Assembly (NCBI RefSeq): GCF_039542905.1
Contig: NZ_BAABIS010000001.1
Location: forward strand, 1,488,001-1,552,000
Direction: 5' to 3'
Origin: Kitasatospora terrestris
Lineage (GTDB): Bacteria; Actinomycetota; Actinomycetes; Streptomycetales; Streptomycetaceae
Length of the DNA stretch: 64,000 nucleotides
Below, piece by piece: positions 16,799 through 28,115 of the stretch; within the stretch, counting starts at the first letter, position 1, and every line of letters begins with the position of its first letter. The notes beneath the pieces are model-generated. The model was given only the letters and a program-made list of their open reading frames with translations, was not told the DNA's origin and made no database searches. Both the position numbers and the translations under genes were made by a program.

Positions 16799-18307
16799 GT
16801 GACCGGCTCGTCCGCCTTCCCGCTTCCCTTCCAGAGCACCCGTTCCCCGGCGTTCACGACGCCCCGGACGTTGCGGGAGCTGCAGATGATGCAGTGCAGT
16901 TCGCACCTGCGCGCCAAACCCGGGTGGTTCGACAAGATGGACGACGCCGACGTCGCGGCCCGGTGGACCCGGGAGGCGGTGGCGCAGGGCATGACCGAGG
17001 CTCAGGTGCGCTACGTCCTCGCCGAGCTGGGGCACTACGCCGCCCTGCGGGACACCCGCACCGGCATCGAGGTCTCCGCGGTCGACGGCGTCTGGCAGTC
17101 GGACACCCTCGTCGACGAGCAGCTCAGGACCCGGCTGCGCGAGGCGGTCCGGGTCCTGGAGGAGGTGCCCGAAGCGGCGCGGGACTGGCACCCCGGGTCC
17201 GACGGGCAGGTGCTGGACCTCGTCCATCCCTCCCTGTTCTGTCTGGTGAGGGAGGCGAGCGGCGGTCCCGAGCAGGCGTGGCAGAACCCGACGAACCACT
17301 ACGCGAAGTACGAGTTCTCGGAGCGGTTCCAGTGGCTGCCCACGGACGTCGACGTCAGCGAGGACGGAGCCGTCTCCTTCCGCTCGTACGTCAACAACGT
17401 CCACCCCGAGGAGCACCGCGCGCTGGAGTCCGTACTCCCGGACGTGTTCGCGCGCCTGCGCCCGCTGTTCGAGAACGTCCTCACCGATCTGCGGCACCCG
17501 CGGCCCCTGCGGATCGAGGCCGACCCCTACAACTGGTACGACTCCGAGCCGGAGTACCCCCACCAGTCGTCCTACCCGGACAACGACGCCTACTGCGAGG
17601 CCCGCGCCGCCTGGGAGGAGGCGTACGAGGAGTGGTTCGACAACCGCCACCCGGTCGTCCCGGACGCCCCGGATTTCAGCCCGCCCGCCCTGCCCGACGC
17701 CTCCGCCCGCGTCGACCTGCGCGGCCGCCGCCTGCAGGTCGTCGTCAAGCTGGCCACCGTCCACCTCACGCCGGACCGGCCCGAGTACGCCGGCGGTTCC
17801 TGGCACGTCGAGGGCATGCTGAACGAGCGCATCGTCTCGACCGGCATCTACTACTGGGACAGCGAGAACATCACCGAGAGCCGGCTGGGCTTCCGCGCCG
17901 CCCTCGACGACCCGCACTACGAACAGAACGACGGCCCCGGGCTGCGCGAGGTGTACGGCATAGAGGACGAGGGCGCCCTGAACCAGGTGCTGGGTGCGGT
18001 ACCCACCCCGGAAGGCCGCTGCCTGGCCTTCCCCAACGTCCTCCAGCACCGCGTGGACGGCTTCCGCCTCGCGGACCCGACCCGCCCGGGCCACCGCAAG
18101 ATCCTCGCGTTCTTCCTGGTCGACCCGACGCAGCGGATCGTCTCGACCTCCGACGTACCGCCGCAGCAGCCCTGGGCCGACACCACGACCATGACGCTGG
18201 AGGAGGCCAGGACGTACCGCGAGGAGCTCATGCGGGAGAGGAAGTTCTTCGTGGACGAGCACAACGAGCAGCTCTACGAACGCGAGTTCTCCCTCTGCGA
18301 GCACTGA
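16799..18307 (+). CDS. DUF4246 family protein, possible Fe(II)/2-oxoglutarate-type oxygenase
   Basis: A 502-aa protein matching the DUF4246 pattern, a family seen in fungi and some actinomycetes. The C-terminal half contains GSWHVEG (H336, E338) and later FPNVLQHRVDGF, then GHRKILAFFLVDP. That order of HxE, distal His and Arg would form the facial triad and co-substrate clamp of a Fe(II)/2OG dioxygenase. This is inference from spacing; the family is largely uncharacterised. The GTG start at 16799 follows GAGGATC. It converges on the NRPS cluster exporter gene, with a bidirectional terminator between them, so cluster membership is uncertain. Confidence 0.75.
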   Translation: MTGSSAFPLPFQSTRSPAFTTPRTLRELQMMQCSSHLRAKPGWFDKMDDADVAARWTREAVAQGMTEAQVRYVLAELGHYAALRDTRTGIEVSAVDGVWQSDTLVDEQLRTRLREAVRVLEEVPEAARDWHPGSDGQVLDLVHPSLFCLVREASGGPEQAWQNPTNHYAKYEFSERFQWLPTDVDVSEDGAVSFRSYVNNVHPEEHRALESVLPDVFARLRPLFENVLTDLRHPRPLRIEADPYNWYDSEPEYPHQSSYPDNDAYCEARAAWEEAYEEWFDNRHPVVPDAPDFSPPALPDASARVDLRGRRLQVVVKLATVHLTPDRPEYAGGSWHVEGMLNERIVSTGIYYWDSENITESRLGFRAALDDPHYEQNDGPGLREVYGIEDEGALNQVLGAVPTPEGRCLAFPNVLQHRVDGFRLADPTRPGHRKILAFFLVDPTQRIVSTSDVPPQQPWADTTTMTLEEARTYREELMRERKFFVDEHNEQLYEREFSLCEH

Positions 18308-18322
18308 ACCCGTCGCCGGCCT

Positions 18323-18342
18323 CCGGCTCCTCCCGGAGCCGG
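18323..18342. terminator. Bidirectional hairpin between DUF4246 and MFS genes
   Basis: CCGGCTCC (18323-18330), loop TCCC and GGAGCCGG (18335-18342) form a perfect 8-bp stem in the 51-nt gap between two convergent stop codons. It marks one edge of the NRPS cluster. Confidence 0.7.
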
Positions 18343-18358
18343 ACCGACGCACGGAGGG

Positions 18359-19612
18359 TCAGCGCATCTCCCGCACCGGGCGGGAGGAGAGCACGACCAG
18401 CGCGGTGACGGCGAGGACGGCGGCGGTGAAGGTGAACATCGCGGCGGTGGAGACCTTGGCGAGCGCGCCGCAGGTGATCAGGGAGAGCGGGGCGGCGGCG
18501 TAGCCGAGGACCATGTCGACCGAGATGACGCGGCTGAGGATGTCCTTGGGGATGTTGCGCTGGATCCAGCTGAGGCCGAAGACGCCCTGGAAGCCGATGC
18601 CGAAGCCCATGGCGAGGACGGTGAGCACGGCGGCCGGGGTGTTGGCGAGCAGGCCGAGGGTGCCCATGCCGACGGCGAGCCAGCCGGCCAGCGCGGCGAC
18701 CAGCAGGCCGACCCGGGGGCGTCCGCCGAGCAGGCCGCCGACCAGGGTGCCGAGCATGGCACCGCCGGCGAGCGCGCCGTTGAGCAGGCCGAGGGTGGTC
18801 GAGCCGCCGTGCAGGGCGGAGTTGGCGAGGGTGGCGAAGCCGACGGTGAACGGGCCCGCGTAACAGAAGTTGACGGCGGTGTCGAGGAGGACGACGGTGC
18901 GCAGCCGCGGGTCGTCCCAGGTGTAGCGGATGCCCTCGCGGATCCGGGCGCCGAGCGAGGGCCCGTCGGACGTACCGCCACCGGCGGGCGCGGGCTTGCG
19001 CACGGCGGCGGGGATGAGCGAGACGCACAGGCCGCAGAGCGCGAAGCAGACGCCGTCGACCAGGAAGGCGACGGGGGCGTCGGACAGCGCGACGACCAGG
19101 CCGCCGACCGCCGGGCCGAGGACGGCGGAGATCCGGGTGCCGGTGCCGAGCAGGGCGTTGGCCTGGGTGAGGATCTCCTTGTCGACGACCGAGGGCAGGA
19201 CGGAGACCCGGGCGGGCTGGAAGAAGGCGTCGACGGTGCCGAAGGCGGCCGCGGCGGCGCACAGCAGCCAGACGGTGAGCGAGCCGGTGAGTCCGGCGAC
19301 GCCGACGGCGGCCATCAGGCCGGCCCGGGCCCAGCTGGAGGCGACCATCAGCGCGCGGGGCGACCAGCGGTCGCCGAGCGAGCCGCCGACCAGGGTGAGC
19401 AGGGCGCGCGGGACGGCCTGGAAGGTGAGGACGTACCCGAGGTTGAGGGTGGAGTGGGTGAGCGAGAGGGTGATCCAGGAGAAGGCGATGACGCTGAAGC
19501 CGTCGCCGAGCAGGGAGAGCGACTGGCCGGCCCACAGCAGCCGGAAGTTGCGGTTGCGGGCGGGGGTCCACAGGCGGGGCGGCGCGGGTGCGGTGACGGT
19601 GGTGGTCGCCAT
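18359..19612 (-). CDS. MFS exporter of the NRPS cluster
   Basis: A 417-aa major facilitator with about 12 hydrophobic helices, of the EntS-like MFS_3 type. The N-terminal NFRLLWAGQSLSLLGDGFSV and the loop GGSLGDRWSPRALMV (motif A-like) are typical of this group, which exports siderophores and small peptides. It is the last gene of the minus-strand cluster, downstream of the P450 and a perfect 11-bp hairpin, so it may be expressed at reduced level or from its own start. RBS AAAGGA precedes ATG 19612. The likely role is export of, or self-protection against, the peptide product. Confidence 0.88.
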   Translation of the reverse strand: MATTTVTAPAPPRLWTPARNRNFRLLWAGQSLSLLGDGFSVIAFSWITLSLTHSTLNLGYVLTFQAVPRALLTLVGGSLGDRWSPRALMVASSWARAGLMAAVGVAGLTGSLTVWLLCAAAAAFGTVDAFFQPARVSVLPSVVDKEILTQANALLGTGTRISAVLGPAVGGLVVALSDAPVAFLVDGVCFALCGLCVSLIPAAVRKPAPAGGGTSDGPSLGARIREGIRYTWDDPRLRTVVLLDTAVNFCYAGPFTVGFATLANSALHGGSTTLGLLNGALAGGAMLGTLVGGLLGGRPRVGLLVAALAGWLAVGMGTLGLLANTPAAVLTVLAMGFGIGFQGVFGLSWIQRNIPKDILSRVISVDMVLGYAAAPLSLITCGALAKVSTAAMFTFTAAVLAVTALVVLSSRPVREMR

Positions 19613-19637
19613 CGTCGGTCCTTTCCGTACGGGAAGG

Positions 19638-19664
19638 GGGCGGGCCCCGGAGTGGGGCCCGCCC
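19638..19664 (-). terminator. Hairpin between P450 and MFS genes
   Basis: GGGCGGGCCCC (19638-19648), 5-nt loop, GGGGCCCGCCC (19654-19664): a perfect 11-bp stem just after the P450 stop. It is expected to terminate or attenuate the NRPS-P450 transcript before the exporter. Confidence 0.65.
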
Positions 19665-19676
19665 GTGGCGGTGCGG

Positions 19677-20909
19677 TCAGTAGCGGACCGGGAGGGCGGT
19701 GAGGCTGCGGTTGAGCAGGGAGTTCTGCCAGCCGAGGTGCGGGGTGTCGAGGGCGAGCCCGGGGTAGTCGCGGACCAGGACGCCGACCACCACGCCGGCC
19801 ACCAGCCGGGCGAGGGCGGCGCCGATGCAGAAGTGCGCGCCGAAGCCGAAGCCGAGGTGGGTGGAGCCCTCGCGGTGCAGGTCGTACCGGTCGGGGTCGG
19901 GGAAGCGGCCGGGGTCGCGGTTGGCGGCGGCGGTGACCAGGAAGATCCGGTCGCCGGCCCGCACGGCCTGCCCGTCGAGCTCGAAGTCGCGGGCGGCGCT
20001 GCGGATGGACATCTTGGACGGGCCGTCGAGCCGCAGCGTCTCCTCGACCACGGTGTTCACCAACGCGGGGTCCTCGCGGACCTCGGCCATCAGCGCGGGG
20101 TCGCGGAGCAGGGCGAGGACGGTGTTGGCGATCAGGTTGCTGGTGGTCTCGCCGCCGGCGAAGGCCATCTGGGTGAGCATCCCGGTGAACTCCTCGACGC
20201 TCACCGTGTCGCCGATCCGGCCGCCGGCCAGCACGGAGCTGATCAGGTCGTCCTTGGGGTCGGCGGTGCGTTCGGCGACCAGGTTGCCGAGGTAGTCCTC
20301 CAGGCTGCACAGCGACTGGAGCGAGGTGCGGTACTCGGCCTCGTCCTGGGCGGTGCCGAGGACCAGGTCGGCGACCTTGGCGTTCCAGTACCAGAAGGAC
20401 GGCCCGTGGGCGGCGTTGACGCCGAGCCAGCGGGAGAAGACCAGGGCGGGGAGCGGCTTGGCGATGTCGGTCCACAGGTCGCCGCCGCGGCCGGGGGCGG
20501 CCTTGCGGGCGAGCATGGCGCCGGTGGCCCGTTCGGTGAAGGTGCGGTAGCGGGCGATCGCGCGGGCGGCGAACTGCTCCTGGAAGACCTGGCGCAGCCG
20601 GCGGTGGTCGGGGGCGTCGTTGAAGACCATCCAGCGGGAGAGGATGCCGAAGGCCCGTTCGGCGTCGTCGCGGGCGCCCTGCGGGACGGCGTCCATCAGC
20701 GGGCGGACCCGGTCGGCGGAGACCGCGGGGTCGCGCAGGCACTGCATCACCTGGTCGTAGCCGGTGACCAGCCAGGCGCGGTGCATCGGGCTCCAGTGCA
20801 CCGGGCTGTGCTCGCGCAGGGCGTTGAGGTACGGGTAGGGGTCGGCGTTGAGCTGCGGGTCGAGCAGGTAGCGCTCTTCGAAGCGGGCGGGAGCGGTGAG
20901 CGTGGTCAT
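19677..20909 (-). CDS. Cytochrome P450 tailoring enzyme
   Basis: A 410-aa bacterial class I P450. It shows the I-helix oxygen-activation motif [10 protein letters not shown], the K-helix ExxR in [12 protein letters not shown], and the heme-binding loop [16 protein letters not shown] with the axial Cys at residue 361. Its ATG overlaps the stop of the terminal NRPS (ATGA), so it is translationally coupled to it. That points to oxidation of the NRPS product or of a carrier-bound residue, such as hydroxylation or cross-linking. No dedicated ferredoxin gene is seen in the cluster. Confidence 0.93.
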   Translation of the reverse strand: MTTLTAPARFEERYLLDPQLNADPYPYLNALREHSPVHWSPMHRAWLVTGYDQVMQCLRDPAVSADRVRPLMDAVPQGARDDAERAFGILSRWMVFNDAPDHRRLRQVFQEQFAARAIARYRTFTERATGAMLARKAAPGRGGDLWTDIAKPLPALVFSRWLGVNAAHGPSFWYWNAKVADLVLGTAQDEAEYRTSLQSLCSLEDYLGNLVAERTADPKDDLISSVLAGGRIGDTVSVEEFTGMLTQMAFAGGETTSNLIANTVLALLRDPALMAEVREDPALVNTVVEETLRLDGPSKMSIRSAARDFELDGQAVRAGDRIFLVTAAANRDPGRFPDPDRYDLHREGSTHLGFGFGAHFCIGAALARLVAGVVVGVLVRDYPGLALDTPHLGWQNSLLNRSLTALPVRY

Positions 20910-23900
20910 CGCCGGGCCTCCGTGGCGATCGTGTCGACCAGGCGGGCGAGGTGGCCCACCAGCGGGTCGGCGAGCATGGACAGGTGGTCGCCCTCGCTGA
21001 TGTGCAGGGTCAGTCCGTCCCGGGCGAGTTCGCGCCAGCGGGCGACGTAGGTCTCGAAGTCGACGTCGAGTCCGGGCATCGGCTCGCCGGCCGGGAGTCC
21101 GGCGGCGAGGGTGCCGACGACCAGGTGGATGTGGCCGGGGTAGGGGCGGACCCGGTAGTCGGAGAGGGCGGTGAGCAGCGAGTGCCAGACCTCGATCGGG
21201 GCGTTGCCGACCAGCGCGGCCTCGCTCGGGCTCATCCCGGCGCCCAGCAGCTGGGCGGTCAACTCGGCTGCGGTGCGGTCGCGTTCGGGTCCTTCGGGGA
21301 GGGTGCGCAGCCGGTCGCGGAGCACCATGGCCTCGCGCATCTCGCGGCCGACGGCGGCCAGCCGGGCGGCGGCGGCCGGGTTGGGCAGGTAGGGCTCCAC
21401 CAGGACCAGCGGGTCGACGGTGTGGCCGGCCTCGTGCAGCTGGGTGGCCATCTCCAGGGCGATGTTGGCGCCCATGGACCAGCCGAGCAGCTCGTGCGGG
21501 CCGGTCGAGCCGTGGTCGGCGAGTTCGGCGGTGTAGTTGGCGGCGATGCCGGTGATGGTGGAGGGGTCGACGCCGCCGAGCAGGCCGCGGGCCTGGAAGG
21601 CGTGCACCGGTCGGCCCGGCCGCAGCTCCCGGACCAGCGGGACGAACCAGGCGGCGCTGCCGCCGCTGGGGTGGACGCACCACAGCGGGGCGCCCTCGCC
21701 GGTGCGCAGCCGGACCTCGGAGGTGATCGCGGCCGGCTCCGATCCGTCGGAGAACTCCAGTGCGCGCTCGGCGAGTTGGGCGATGGTCGGGCACTCGATC
21801 AGGTCCCGGACGGTGACCGTGAGGCCGCGCTCGGCGGCCATCGCGGAGACCCGGACGGTGGAGAGCGAGCTGCCGCCGATCCGGAAGAAGTCGTCGTGCA
21901 CGCCGACCAGGGACAGGCCCAGCACCTCTCGCCAGATCTCGGCGAGCACCTTCTCGGCGGCGCTGCCCGGCGCGGTGTACGCGGTGGCGTGGTCGCGGTC
22001 GGCCGAGGGCAGCGGCAGCGCCCGCTTGTCGATCTTTCCGCTGCGATTGACCGGCATCTCGTCCAGGAAGACGAACCGGGCCGGGACCATGTACGCGGGC
22101 ATGGTGGCGCGCAGCGCCCGGGTGTAGTGCTCGACGGAGCGCTCCCCGGCGGCCGGCACCACGTACGCGACCAGGGCGGGCTCGCCGCCGGGCAGGTCGG
22201 TGCGGTGCAGCACGACGGCCTGGCCGGTCTCCGGGAGGGCGCGCAACTTGTGCTCGATCTCGCCGAGTTCGATCCGGAAGCCGCGCAGCTTGACCTGGGT
22301 GTCCTTGCGGCCGAGCCATTCGGCGTCGCCGTCGGGGCGGTGGGTGCCGAGGTCGCCGGTGCGGCAGATCCGGGAGCCGGGGGCGCCGTGCGGGTCGGGC
22401 ACGTAGGTGGCGGCGGTGAGCGCCGGCCGGCCGAGGTAGCCGCGGCCGACGGCCTCGCCGCCGATGCACAGCTCGCCGGGGACGCCGACCGGGACGGGCT
22501 GCAGGTCGTCGTCGAGCACCAGCAGGGTGGTGTTGCGGATCGGCCTGCCGATCGGCGGGCGGCCCCCGCCGGGGACGAGTTCGGCGGCGACCGACCAGAC
22601 GGAGGTCTCGGTGAGGCCGTACACGTTGTGGAAGCGGCGGCCGCGCGACCAGGTGTCGGCGAGTTCGGCCGGGCAGGCCTCGCCGGCGACCTGGAGCACC
22701 CGCAGGGCCGGGAAGCGGTCCTCGCCGAGCACCGCGAGGGCGCTGGGCGGCAGCATCGCGGCGGTCACGCCGTGGTCGATCAGGGTGGCGGCCAGGTCGG
22801 GGCCGGGACGCAGCGCGTCCTTGGGAGCGGTGACCAGGCGGCCGCCGTTGCCGAGCGACCAGGTCAGTTCGAGGATCGAGGCGTCGAAGCCGAAGGAGGC
22901 GAACTGCAGCACCCGGTCCTCGGCGGTGGGCCGCACCAGGTCGCGCTGGCCCTCCAGCATGTTGGTCAGGCCGCGCTGCGGGATGGCCACGCCCTTGGGG
23001 GTGCCGGTGGAGCCGGAGGTGTAGATGATGTACGCCAGGGTGTCCTGGTCCGGGCCGGGCCCGGGCACCGGCTCGTCGGTGCCGGTCCACAGCCGCGGGT
23101 CGTCGAGGTGCAGCGTCGGGCCGTCGAAGGGGACGGCGCCGGCCAGCGGGGTCTGGGTGAGCAGCACCCGCATGCCGCTGTCGGAGGCCATGAACGCCAG
23201 GCGCTCGGTGGGGTGCTGCGGGTCGAGCGGGACGAAGGCGCCGCCGGACTTGAGCACGCCGTACGCGGCGCGCACCCAGTCCGGGCCGCGGTCCACGCAG
23301 ATGCCGACCACGGTCTCCGGGCCGACGCCCAGGGCGCGCAGGCGGGCGGCGAGCCGCTCGGCCTGGTCGTCCAGCTCGGCGTAGGTCAGGCGCCGGTCGC
23401 CGTGCTCGACGGCGACCGCGTCGGGGGTGGCGGCGGCGTGCGCGGCGATCCGCTGGTGGAACATGGTCGGGTCGGTGGCGAGCTCCGGTCCGCTGCCCCA
23501 CTCCTTCAGGGCGGTGGTGCGGGCCTCGCCGGTGAGTGCGGGCCGGGTGACCGGGTGCTCGGGGTGCTCGACCATGGCGGCGATCACGCCGCAGAACACG
23601 TCGGCGAGCTGCTCGGCGGTGGCCGGGGAGACGTACTCGGGGTCCGCGTCCAGGGTGAAGCCGTTGACGCTGGCGTTGACCAGCAGCGGGAACATGGTGC
23701 GGGCGATCTCCAGCGACTCGTCCCAGGTGTCGTGGGAGAGGCGGTGGAAGTTGACGAAGTTGAAGATCGCCTCGACCAGGTTGGGCTCGCCCGGGCGCAG
23801 CGCGGCCATCTTCGCCATCGGCATCCGGCGGTGCGGCAGCATCTCCTGCTCGGCGGCGAAGACCTCCCGCAGGTAGTCCAGCCAGCTGCCCCTCGGCCGG

Positions 23901-26900
23901 GCCACGCCGAACGGCACGGTGTTCAGGAACAGTCCGCGCATCCGGTCGGCGCCCGGCACCTCGGGGCGGCCGTTGGTGACCAGGCCGATCGAGTGGCCGG
24001 CCGCGTCGGCGTCGCGCTCGGCGAACAGGCTCATGGTGTGGTGGAAGGCGGCGACCAGCACGGTGCGGCGCGGCACGCCGGCCAGCTGGGCGAGGCGTCC
24101 GATCGGCTCGGCCGGGTAGGCGCGGCGCGCCTCGTATACCGGGGTGCCCTCGATGGCGGCGCCGCGGCGGGGGAAGCGGACCGGGCGCAGCTCGGACAGC
24201 GCTCCGCGCCAGTAGTCCAGCGCCTCGGGGCTGTTGAGGGCGGCGCGCTCCAGGGCCACGTACTCGGCGAACGGCGGGGCCGGCGGCAGCTCGGGGGTGC
24301 GGCGCCGGGTGACGGCCTGGCGGTGCAGGTCGAGCAGGTCGGCGATCAGCGAGGTGAGGCTCCACCCGTCGAGCACCACGTGGCAGTCGGTGAGGACCAG
24401 GCGCAGGTCGGTGTCGGTGAGGTGGTGCAGGTGGATCCGGATCAGCGGGGCGGCCGCCAGGTCGAAGCGGTGGTCGAACTCGGAGTCGACGTAGCCGCGG
24501 AGCACCGCCCGCTGGGTCTCGCGGGGCAGGCCGCGCAGGTCGGTGTAGCCGAGCGGGCAGGACGCCTCGCGATGGACCAGTTGCAGCGGCTCGCGGTAGT
24601 TCACCAGGTCGATCGAGGAGCGCAGGATCGGGTGGGCACGCAGCACCGCGTCCACGGCGGCCTGGAAGGCCGTCAGGTCGAAGCCCTCGGGGACGGAGAC
24701 CTTCAGGTCGGTGACGTTGTGGTAGGCGCCGCGCCGCGGGTCGGCGAGCATCTCGTGCAGCATGCCGGCCTGCAGCATGGTCAGCGGGTAGGCGTCCTCC
24801 AGGCCCTGCGGCAGGCGCGCGGCGTCGGCCGGGTCGAGCTGGGAGAACGGGGCGACCGGCGCGGGCGCGTCGGTGGCCTCGGTGGCGTACTGGGCGAGGT
24901 CGCCGAGGCTGCGGGAGCGGAACAGGTCGGCGACGGTGATCGCCAGGTTGGCGGTGCGGGCCAGGCCCACCACCCGCAGGGCGAGGATGGAGTCGCCGCC
25001 GAGGTCGAAGAAGTTGGCGGTGCGGCTGACCCGTTCGGTGCCCAGCACCTCCGCCCAGATCCGGGCGAGCGCGATCTCGGTGGCACCGGCCGGCGGCTCG
25101 TAGCCGGTGGCGGCGGTGTCGGTGCCGGCGACCCGGGTGAGCGCCTTGCGGTCGACCTTGCCGTTGGCGGTGATCGGCAGCTTCGGGTGGCGGACGAACA
25201 GCGCGGGCACCATGTACTCGGGCAGGGTGAGCCGCAGCCGGTCGCGCAGTTCGGCGGCGTCCAGCGGGCGGCCCTCGCTGAGCACCAGGTGGGCGACCAG
25301 GCGGGCGGTGCCGGCGCCCTCGGTGCGGGCGACCACGGCGGCGTCGCGGACGCCGGACAGGGCGCGCAGCGCGGTCTCGATCTCGCCGGGCTCGATCCGG
25401 TAGCCGCGGATCTTCACCTGGTGGTCGGCGCGGCCGACGTAGGACAGCTCGCCGTCCGGCTCGACCCGGACCAGGTCGCCGGTGCGGTACGTCCGGCCGC
25501 CCAGCGGCTTCACCGGGAAGCGCTCGGCGGTCAGGTCGGGGCGGTTGCGGTAGCCGCGTGCCACTCCCCCGCCGGCCACGTACAGTTCGCCGACGGTGCC
25601 GGGCGGGACGAGCCGGCCGTGCCGGTCGAGGACGTACCCGTGCTGGCCGGCCAGCGGGCGGCCGATCGGCGAGCGGACGCCGGCGGCCACGTCGGCGGCG
25701 GTGATCAGCCGGTAGGTGACGTGCACGGTGGTCTCGGTGATGCCGTACATGTTGACCAGCGCGGGCTTGCCCTCCGGCGCGGCGAACCAGTCGGCGTAGT
25801 CGCGGACGTCGAAGGCGTCGCCGCCGAAGACCACGGTGCGCAGCGCCAGGTCGGCGAAGTCGGTGCCCTGCTGGGCGAGGTGGGCGCGCAGGCCCTTGAA
25901 CGCGGCCGGGGTCTGGTTGAGGACGGTCACCCGCTCCTCTCGCAGGACGCGCTCGATCGCGGCGGGGTCGCGGACCTCGTCGGAGGTGAGCACCACCACC
26001 CGGCCGCCGCTGGTCAGCGGGCCCCACAGCTCCCAGACCGAGAAGTCGAACGCCGGGGAGTGCACCAGGGTCCACACGTCGGCGGGGCCGAAGTCGAAGT
26101 GGTGGTCGGCGGCGGCCAGCAGCCAGGCCAGGTTGGCGTGGGTGAGCTCGACGCCCTTGGGGTTGCCGGTGGAGCCCGAGGTGTAGATGACGTACGCCAG
26201 GTCCCCGGCGGCGGGCGCCGCGTCCGGGCCGGGCTCGACCTGCTCCTCGTCGGTCAGCGCGAGGATCTCGACCGGCAGGCCCTCGACGGCGGCGGCGCCG
26301 GTGCCGTCGACCACCACCCAGCGGACGCCCGCGTCGGTGACGGTGTACTCGCGGCGGGCCCTGGGGTGGGCTGGGTCCAGCGGAAGGTACGCGGCGCCGG
26401 CGCGCCAGACGCCGAGCAGGGCGACCGCGAGGTCGACGCCGCGGTCGAGGCAGACGCCGACCAGGTCCTCGCGGCCGACCCCGCGGGCGCGCAGTCGGGC
26501 GGCCAACGCGGAGGCGGCGGTGTCGAGTTCGGCGTAGGTGAGGGTGCGGCCGCCGCCGCTGACGGCGACCGCGTGCGGGGTGCGGGCGATCTGCTCGGCG
26601 AGACGGGCGGCGGCGGTGCGCGGCACGGTGTCCGCCACGGCGAGCGCGTTCGCCGGGCCGTCGGGGCCCAGCAGCAGGGCGCGCTCGGCGGCGGTCAGCG
26701 GGTCGACGGTGGACAGCGGCGCGTCCGGGGCGGTGGTGAAGGCGGTGAGCAGGGCGGTGGTGTGCTCGGCGAGCCGGGCGATCGTCGGGGCGTCGAAGAG
26801 CTCCGGCCGGTAGACGTACAGCAGGGTGAGGCGGCCCTCGTCCTCGCGCAGTTCCAGTTGGAGGTCGAACTTGGCGGTGGTCAGCGCGATCGGGAAGGCG

Positions 26901-28099
26901 GTCGCCTCGGCGGCGCCGAGCGCGAAGCCGCCGCGCCCGACGACCGCGTGGGTGAACAGCACCTCGAAGAGCGGGTTGCGGGCCAGGTCGCGCTCGGGGC
27001 TGAGCTCGTCCACCACGCGCTCGAACGGCAGGCCCTGGTGGGCCAGGGCACCGAGGACGTGCTCCCGGGTGCGGGCCAGCAGGCCGCGCGGGGTCGGGTC
27101 GTCGGACAGGTCGGCGCGCATCACCAGGGTGTTGACGAAGAAGCCGGCCAGCTGCTCGGTCTCGGCCCGTTCGCGGTTGGCCACCACGGTGCCGATCGCG
27201 ATGTCGTCCTGGCCGCTGTGGAAGGCCAGCGCGGCCTGGAAGGCGGCCATCACCGTCATGTACGGCGTGGTCTCCAACGCGGTGATGGCGGAGCAGAGTC
27301 CGGCGGGCAGGTCGGTGCGGTGCACGGCGCCGACGCCGCTCGGCACGGCCGGGCGGGCCCGGTCGGTGGGCAGCTCCAGCGGGGTGAGGCCGGTCAGCCG
27401 GCCCCGCCAGTACTCCAGGTCGGCGGACTCGTCGGCGGCGCGCTGCCAGACCGCGTAGTCGGTGTAGTCGATCGGCAGCTCGGGCAGCACGGCGGCGGTG
27501 GCCTCGCTGCGGGCCCGGTAGAGCTCGCGCAGGTCGCGGACCAGCAGGTCGAGCGACCAGCCGTCGGAGACGATGTGGTGCATGGCGAGCACCAGCACGT
27601 GGTCGTCCGCGCCGGCCCGGACCAGGGCAGCCCGGAAGGCGGTCTCGGCGGCCAGGTCGAACGGGCGGGTGGCCAGCTCGCGGACGGCCCCGGCGAGGTC
27701 GGCGCCGGCCGGCAGGTCGAGCACGGTGAGGGCCGCGCCGGCCGGGTGGACCAGCTGGGCGGGCACGCCGTCGACGGCCGGGAAGGTCACCCGCAGCTGC
27801 TCGTGCCGGGCCACCAGGTCGGTGACCGCGCCGGCCAGCGCGGCGGTGTCGAGCGGGCCGGTGAGCCGCCAGGCGGCGGGCATCAGGTAGGTGGCGGTGC
27901 CGGGGGCCAGCTGGTCGAGGAAGTACAGCCGCTGCTGGGCGGCGGACAGCGGGACGCGCTCGGGGCGCGGGTCGAGCCGCGGGATCCCGGCGGGCGCGGC
28001 GGCGGTCAGGCCGCGCAGGCGCTGCTCCAGGAGCTTGCGGGCGGCGGGCGACAGGGTGGCCCGGGCGCCCCGTTCGGGCGTGGTCTCGGAAGTGGTCAT
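20906..28099 (-). CDS. Two-module NRPS with thioesterase (C-A-PCP-C-A-PCP-TE)
   Basis: A 2,397-aa protein. Domain order: C1 (about 45-480, HHIVSDG at 174-180), A1 (about 500-1000, [11 protein letters not shown]), PCP1 (LGGDSI, Ser1037), C2 (about 1105-1560), A2 (about 1590-2050, [11 protein letters not shown]), PCP2 (IGGSSL, Ser2078) and TE (GWSMG, GxSxG type). By hand alignment to GrsA, the A1 pocket reads DFWNVGMVHK, one residue from the standard Thr code. A2 reads DALMQAVVWK, which I do not recognise. C2 has CHVVLDG instead of HHxxxDG and starts [15 protein letters not shown], resembling C domains linked to modified residues. No epimerisation domain is present. It should take a chain from the upstream NRPS, add two residues and release it. 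Confidence 0.93.
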   Translation of the reverse strand: MTTSETTPERGARATLSPAARKLLEQRLRGLTAAAPAGIPRLDPRPERVPLSAAQQRLYFLDQLAPGTATYLMPAAWRLTGPLDTAALAGAVTDLVARHEQLRVTFPAVDGVPAQLVHPAGAALTVLDLPAGADLAGAVRELATRPFDLAAETAFRAALVRAGADDHVLVLAMHHIVSDGWSLDLLVRDLRELYRARSEATAAVLPELPIDYTDYAVWQRAADESADLEYWRGRLTGLTPLELPTDRARPAVPSGVGAVHRTDLPAGLCSAITALETTPYMTVMAAFQAALAFHSGQDDIAIGTVVANRERAETEQLAGFFVNTLVMRADLSDDPTPRGLLARTREHVLGALAHQGLPFERVVDELSPERDLARNPLFEVLFTHAVVGRGGFALGAAEATAFPIALTTAKFDLQLELREDEGRLTLLYVYRPELFDAPTIARLAEHTTALLTAFTTAPDAPLSTVDPLTAAERALLLGPDGPANALAVADTVPRTAAARLAEQIARTPHAVAVSGGGRTLTYAELDTAASALAARLRARGVGREDLVGVCLDRGVDLAVALLGVWRAGAAYLPLDPAHPRARREYTVTDAGVRWVVVDGTGAAAVEGLPVEILALTDEEQVEPGPDAAPAAGDLAYVIYTSGSTGNPKGVELTHANLAWLLAAADHHFDFGPADVWTLVHSPAFDFSVWELWGPLTSGGRVVVLTSDEVRDPAAIERVLREERVTVLNQTPAAFKGLRAHLAQQGTDFADLALRTVVFGGDAFDVRDYADWFAAPEGKPALVNMYGITETTVHVTYRLITAADVAAGVRSPIGRPLAGQHGYVLDRHGRLVPPGTVGELYVAGGGVARGYRNRPDLTAERFPVKPLGGRTYRTGDLVRVEPDGELSYVGRADHQVKIRGYRIEPGEIETALRALSGVRDAAVVARTEGAGTARLVAHLVLSEGRPLDAAELRDRLRLTLPEYMVPALFVRHPKLPITANGKVDRKALTRVAGTDTAATGYEPPAGATEIALARIWAEVLGTERVSRTANFFDLGGDSILALRVVGLARTANLAITVADLFRSRSLGDLAQYATEATDAPAPVAPFSQLDPADAARLPQGLEDAYPLTMLQAGMLHEMLADPRRGAYHNVTDLKVSVPEGFDLTAFQAAVDAVLRAHPILRSSIDLVNYREPLQLVHREASCPLGYTDLRGLPRETQRAVLRGYVDSEFDHRFDLAAAPLIRIHLHHLTDTDLRLVLTDCHVVLDGWSLTSLIADLLDLHRQAVTRRRTPELPPAPPFAEYVALERAALNSPEALDYWRGALSELRPVRFPRRGAAIEGTPVYEARRAYPAEPIGRLAQLAGVPRRTVLVAAFHHTMSLFAERDADAAGHSIGLVTNGRPEVPGADRMRGLFLNTVPFGVARPRGSWLDYLREVFAAEQEMLPHRRMPMAKMAALRPGEPNLVEAIFNFVNFHRLSHDTWDESLEIARTMFPLLVNASVNGFTLDADPEYVSPATAEQLADVFCGVIAAMVEHPEHPVTRPALTGEARTTALKEWGSGPELATDPTMFHQRIAAHAAATPDAVAVEHGDRRLTYAELDDQAERLAARLRALGVGPETVVGICVDRGPDWVRAAYGVLKSGGAFVPLDPQHPTERLAFMASDSGMRVLLTQTPLAGAVPFDGPTLHLDDPRLWTGTDEPVPGPGPDQDTLAYIIYTSGSTGTPKGVAIPQRGLTNMLEGQRDLVRPTAEDRVLQFASFGFDASILELTWSLGNGGRLVTAPKDALRPGPDLAATLIDHGVTAAMLPPSALAVLGEDRFPALRVLQVAGEACPAELADTWSRGRRFHNVYGLTETSVWSVAAELVPGGGRPPIGRPIRNTTLLVLDDDLQPVPVGVPGELCIGGEAVGRGYLGRPALTAATYVPDPHGAPGSRICRTGDLGTHRPDGDAEWLGRKDTQVKLRGFRIELGEIEHKLRALPETGQAVVLHRTDLPGGEPALVAYVVPAAGERSVEHYTRALRATMPAYMVPARFVFLDEMPVNRSGKIDKRALPLPSADRDHATAYTAPGSAAEKVLAEIWREVLGLSLVGVHDDFFRIGGSSLSTVRVSAMAAERGLTVTVRDLIECPTIAQLAERALEFSDGSEPAAITSEVRLRTGEGAPLWCVHPSGGSAAWFVPLVRELRPGRPVHAFQARGLLGGVDPSTITGIAANYTAELADHGSTGPHELLGWSMGANIALEMATQLHEAGHTVDPLVLVEPYLPNPAAAARLAAVGREMREAMVLRDRLRTLPEGPERDRTAAELTAQLLGAGMSPSEAALVGNAPIEVWHSLLTALSDYRVRPYPGHIHLVVGTLAAGLPAGEPMPGLDVDFETYVARWRELARDGLTLHISEGDHLSMLADPLVGHLARLVDTIATEARR

Positions 28100-28115
28100 G
28101 TCGTCAACCGTCCAA

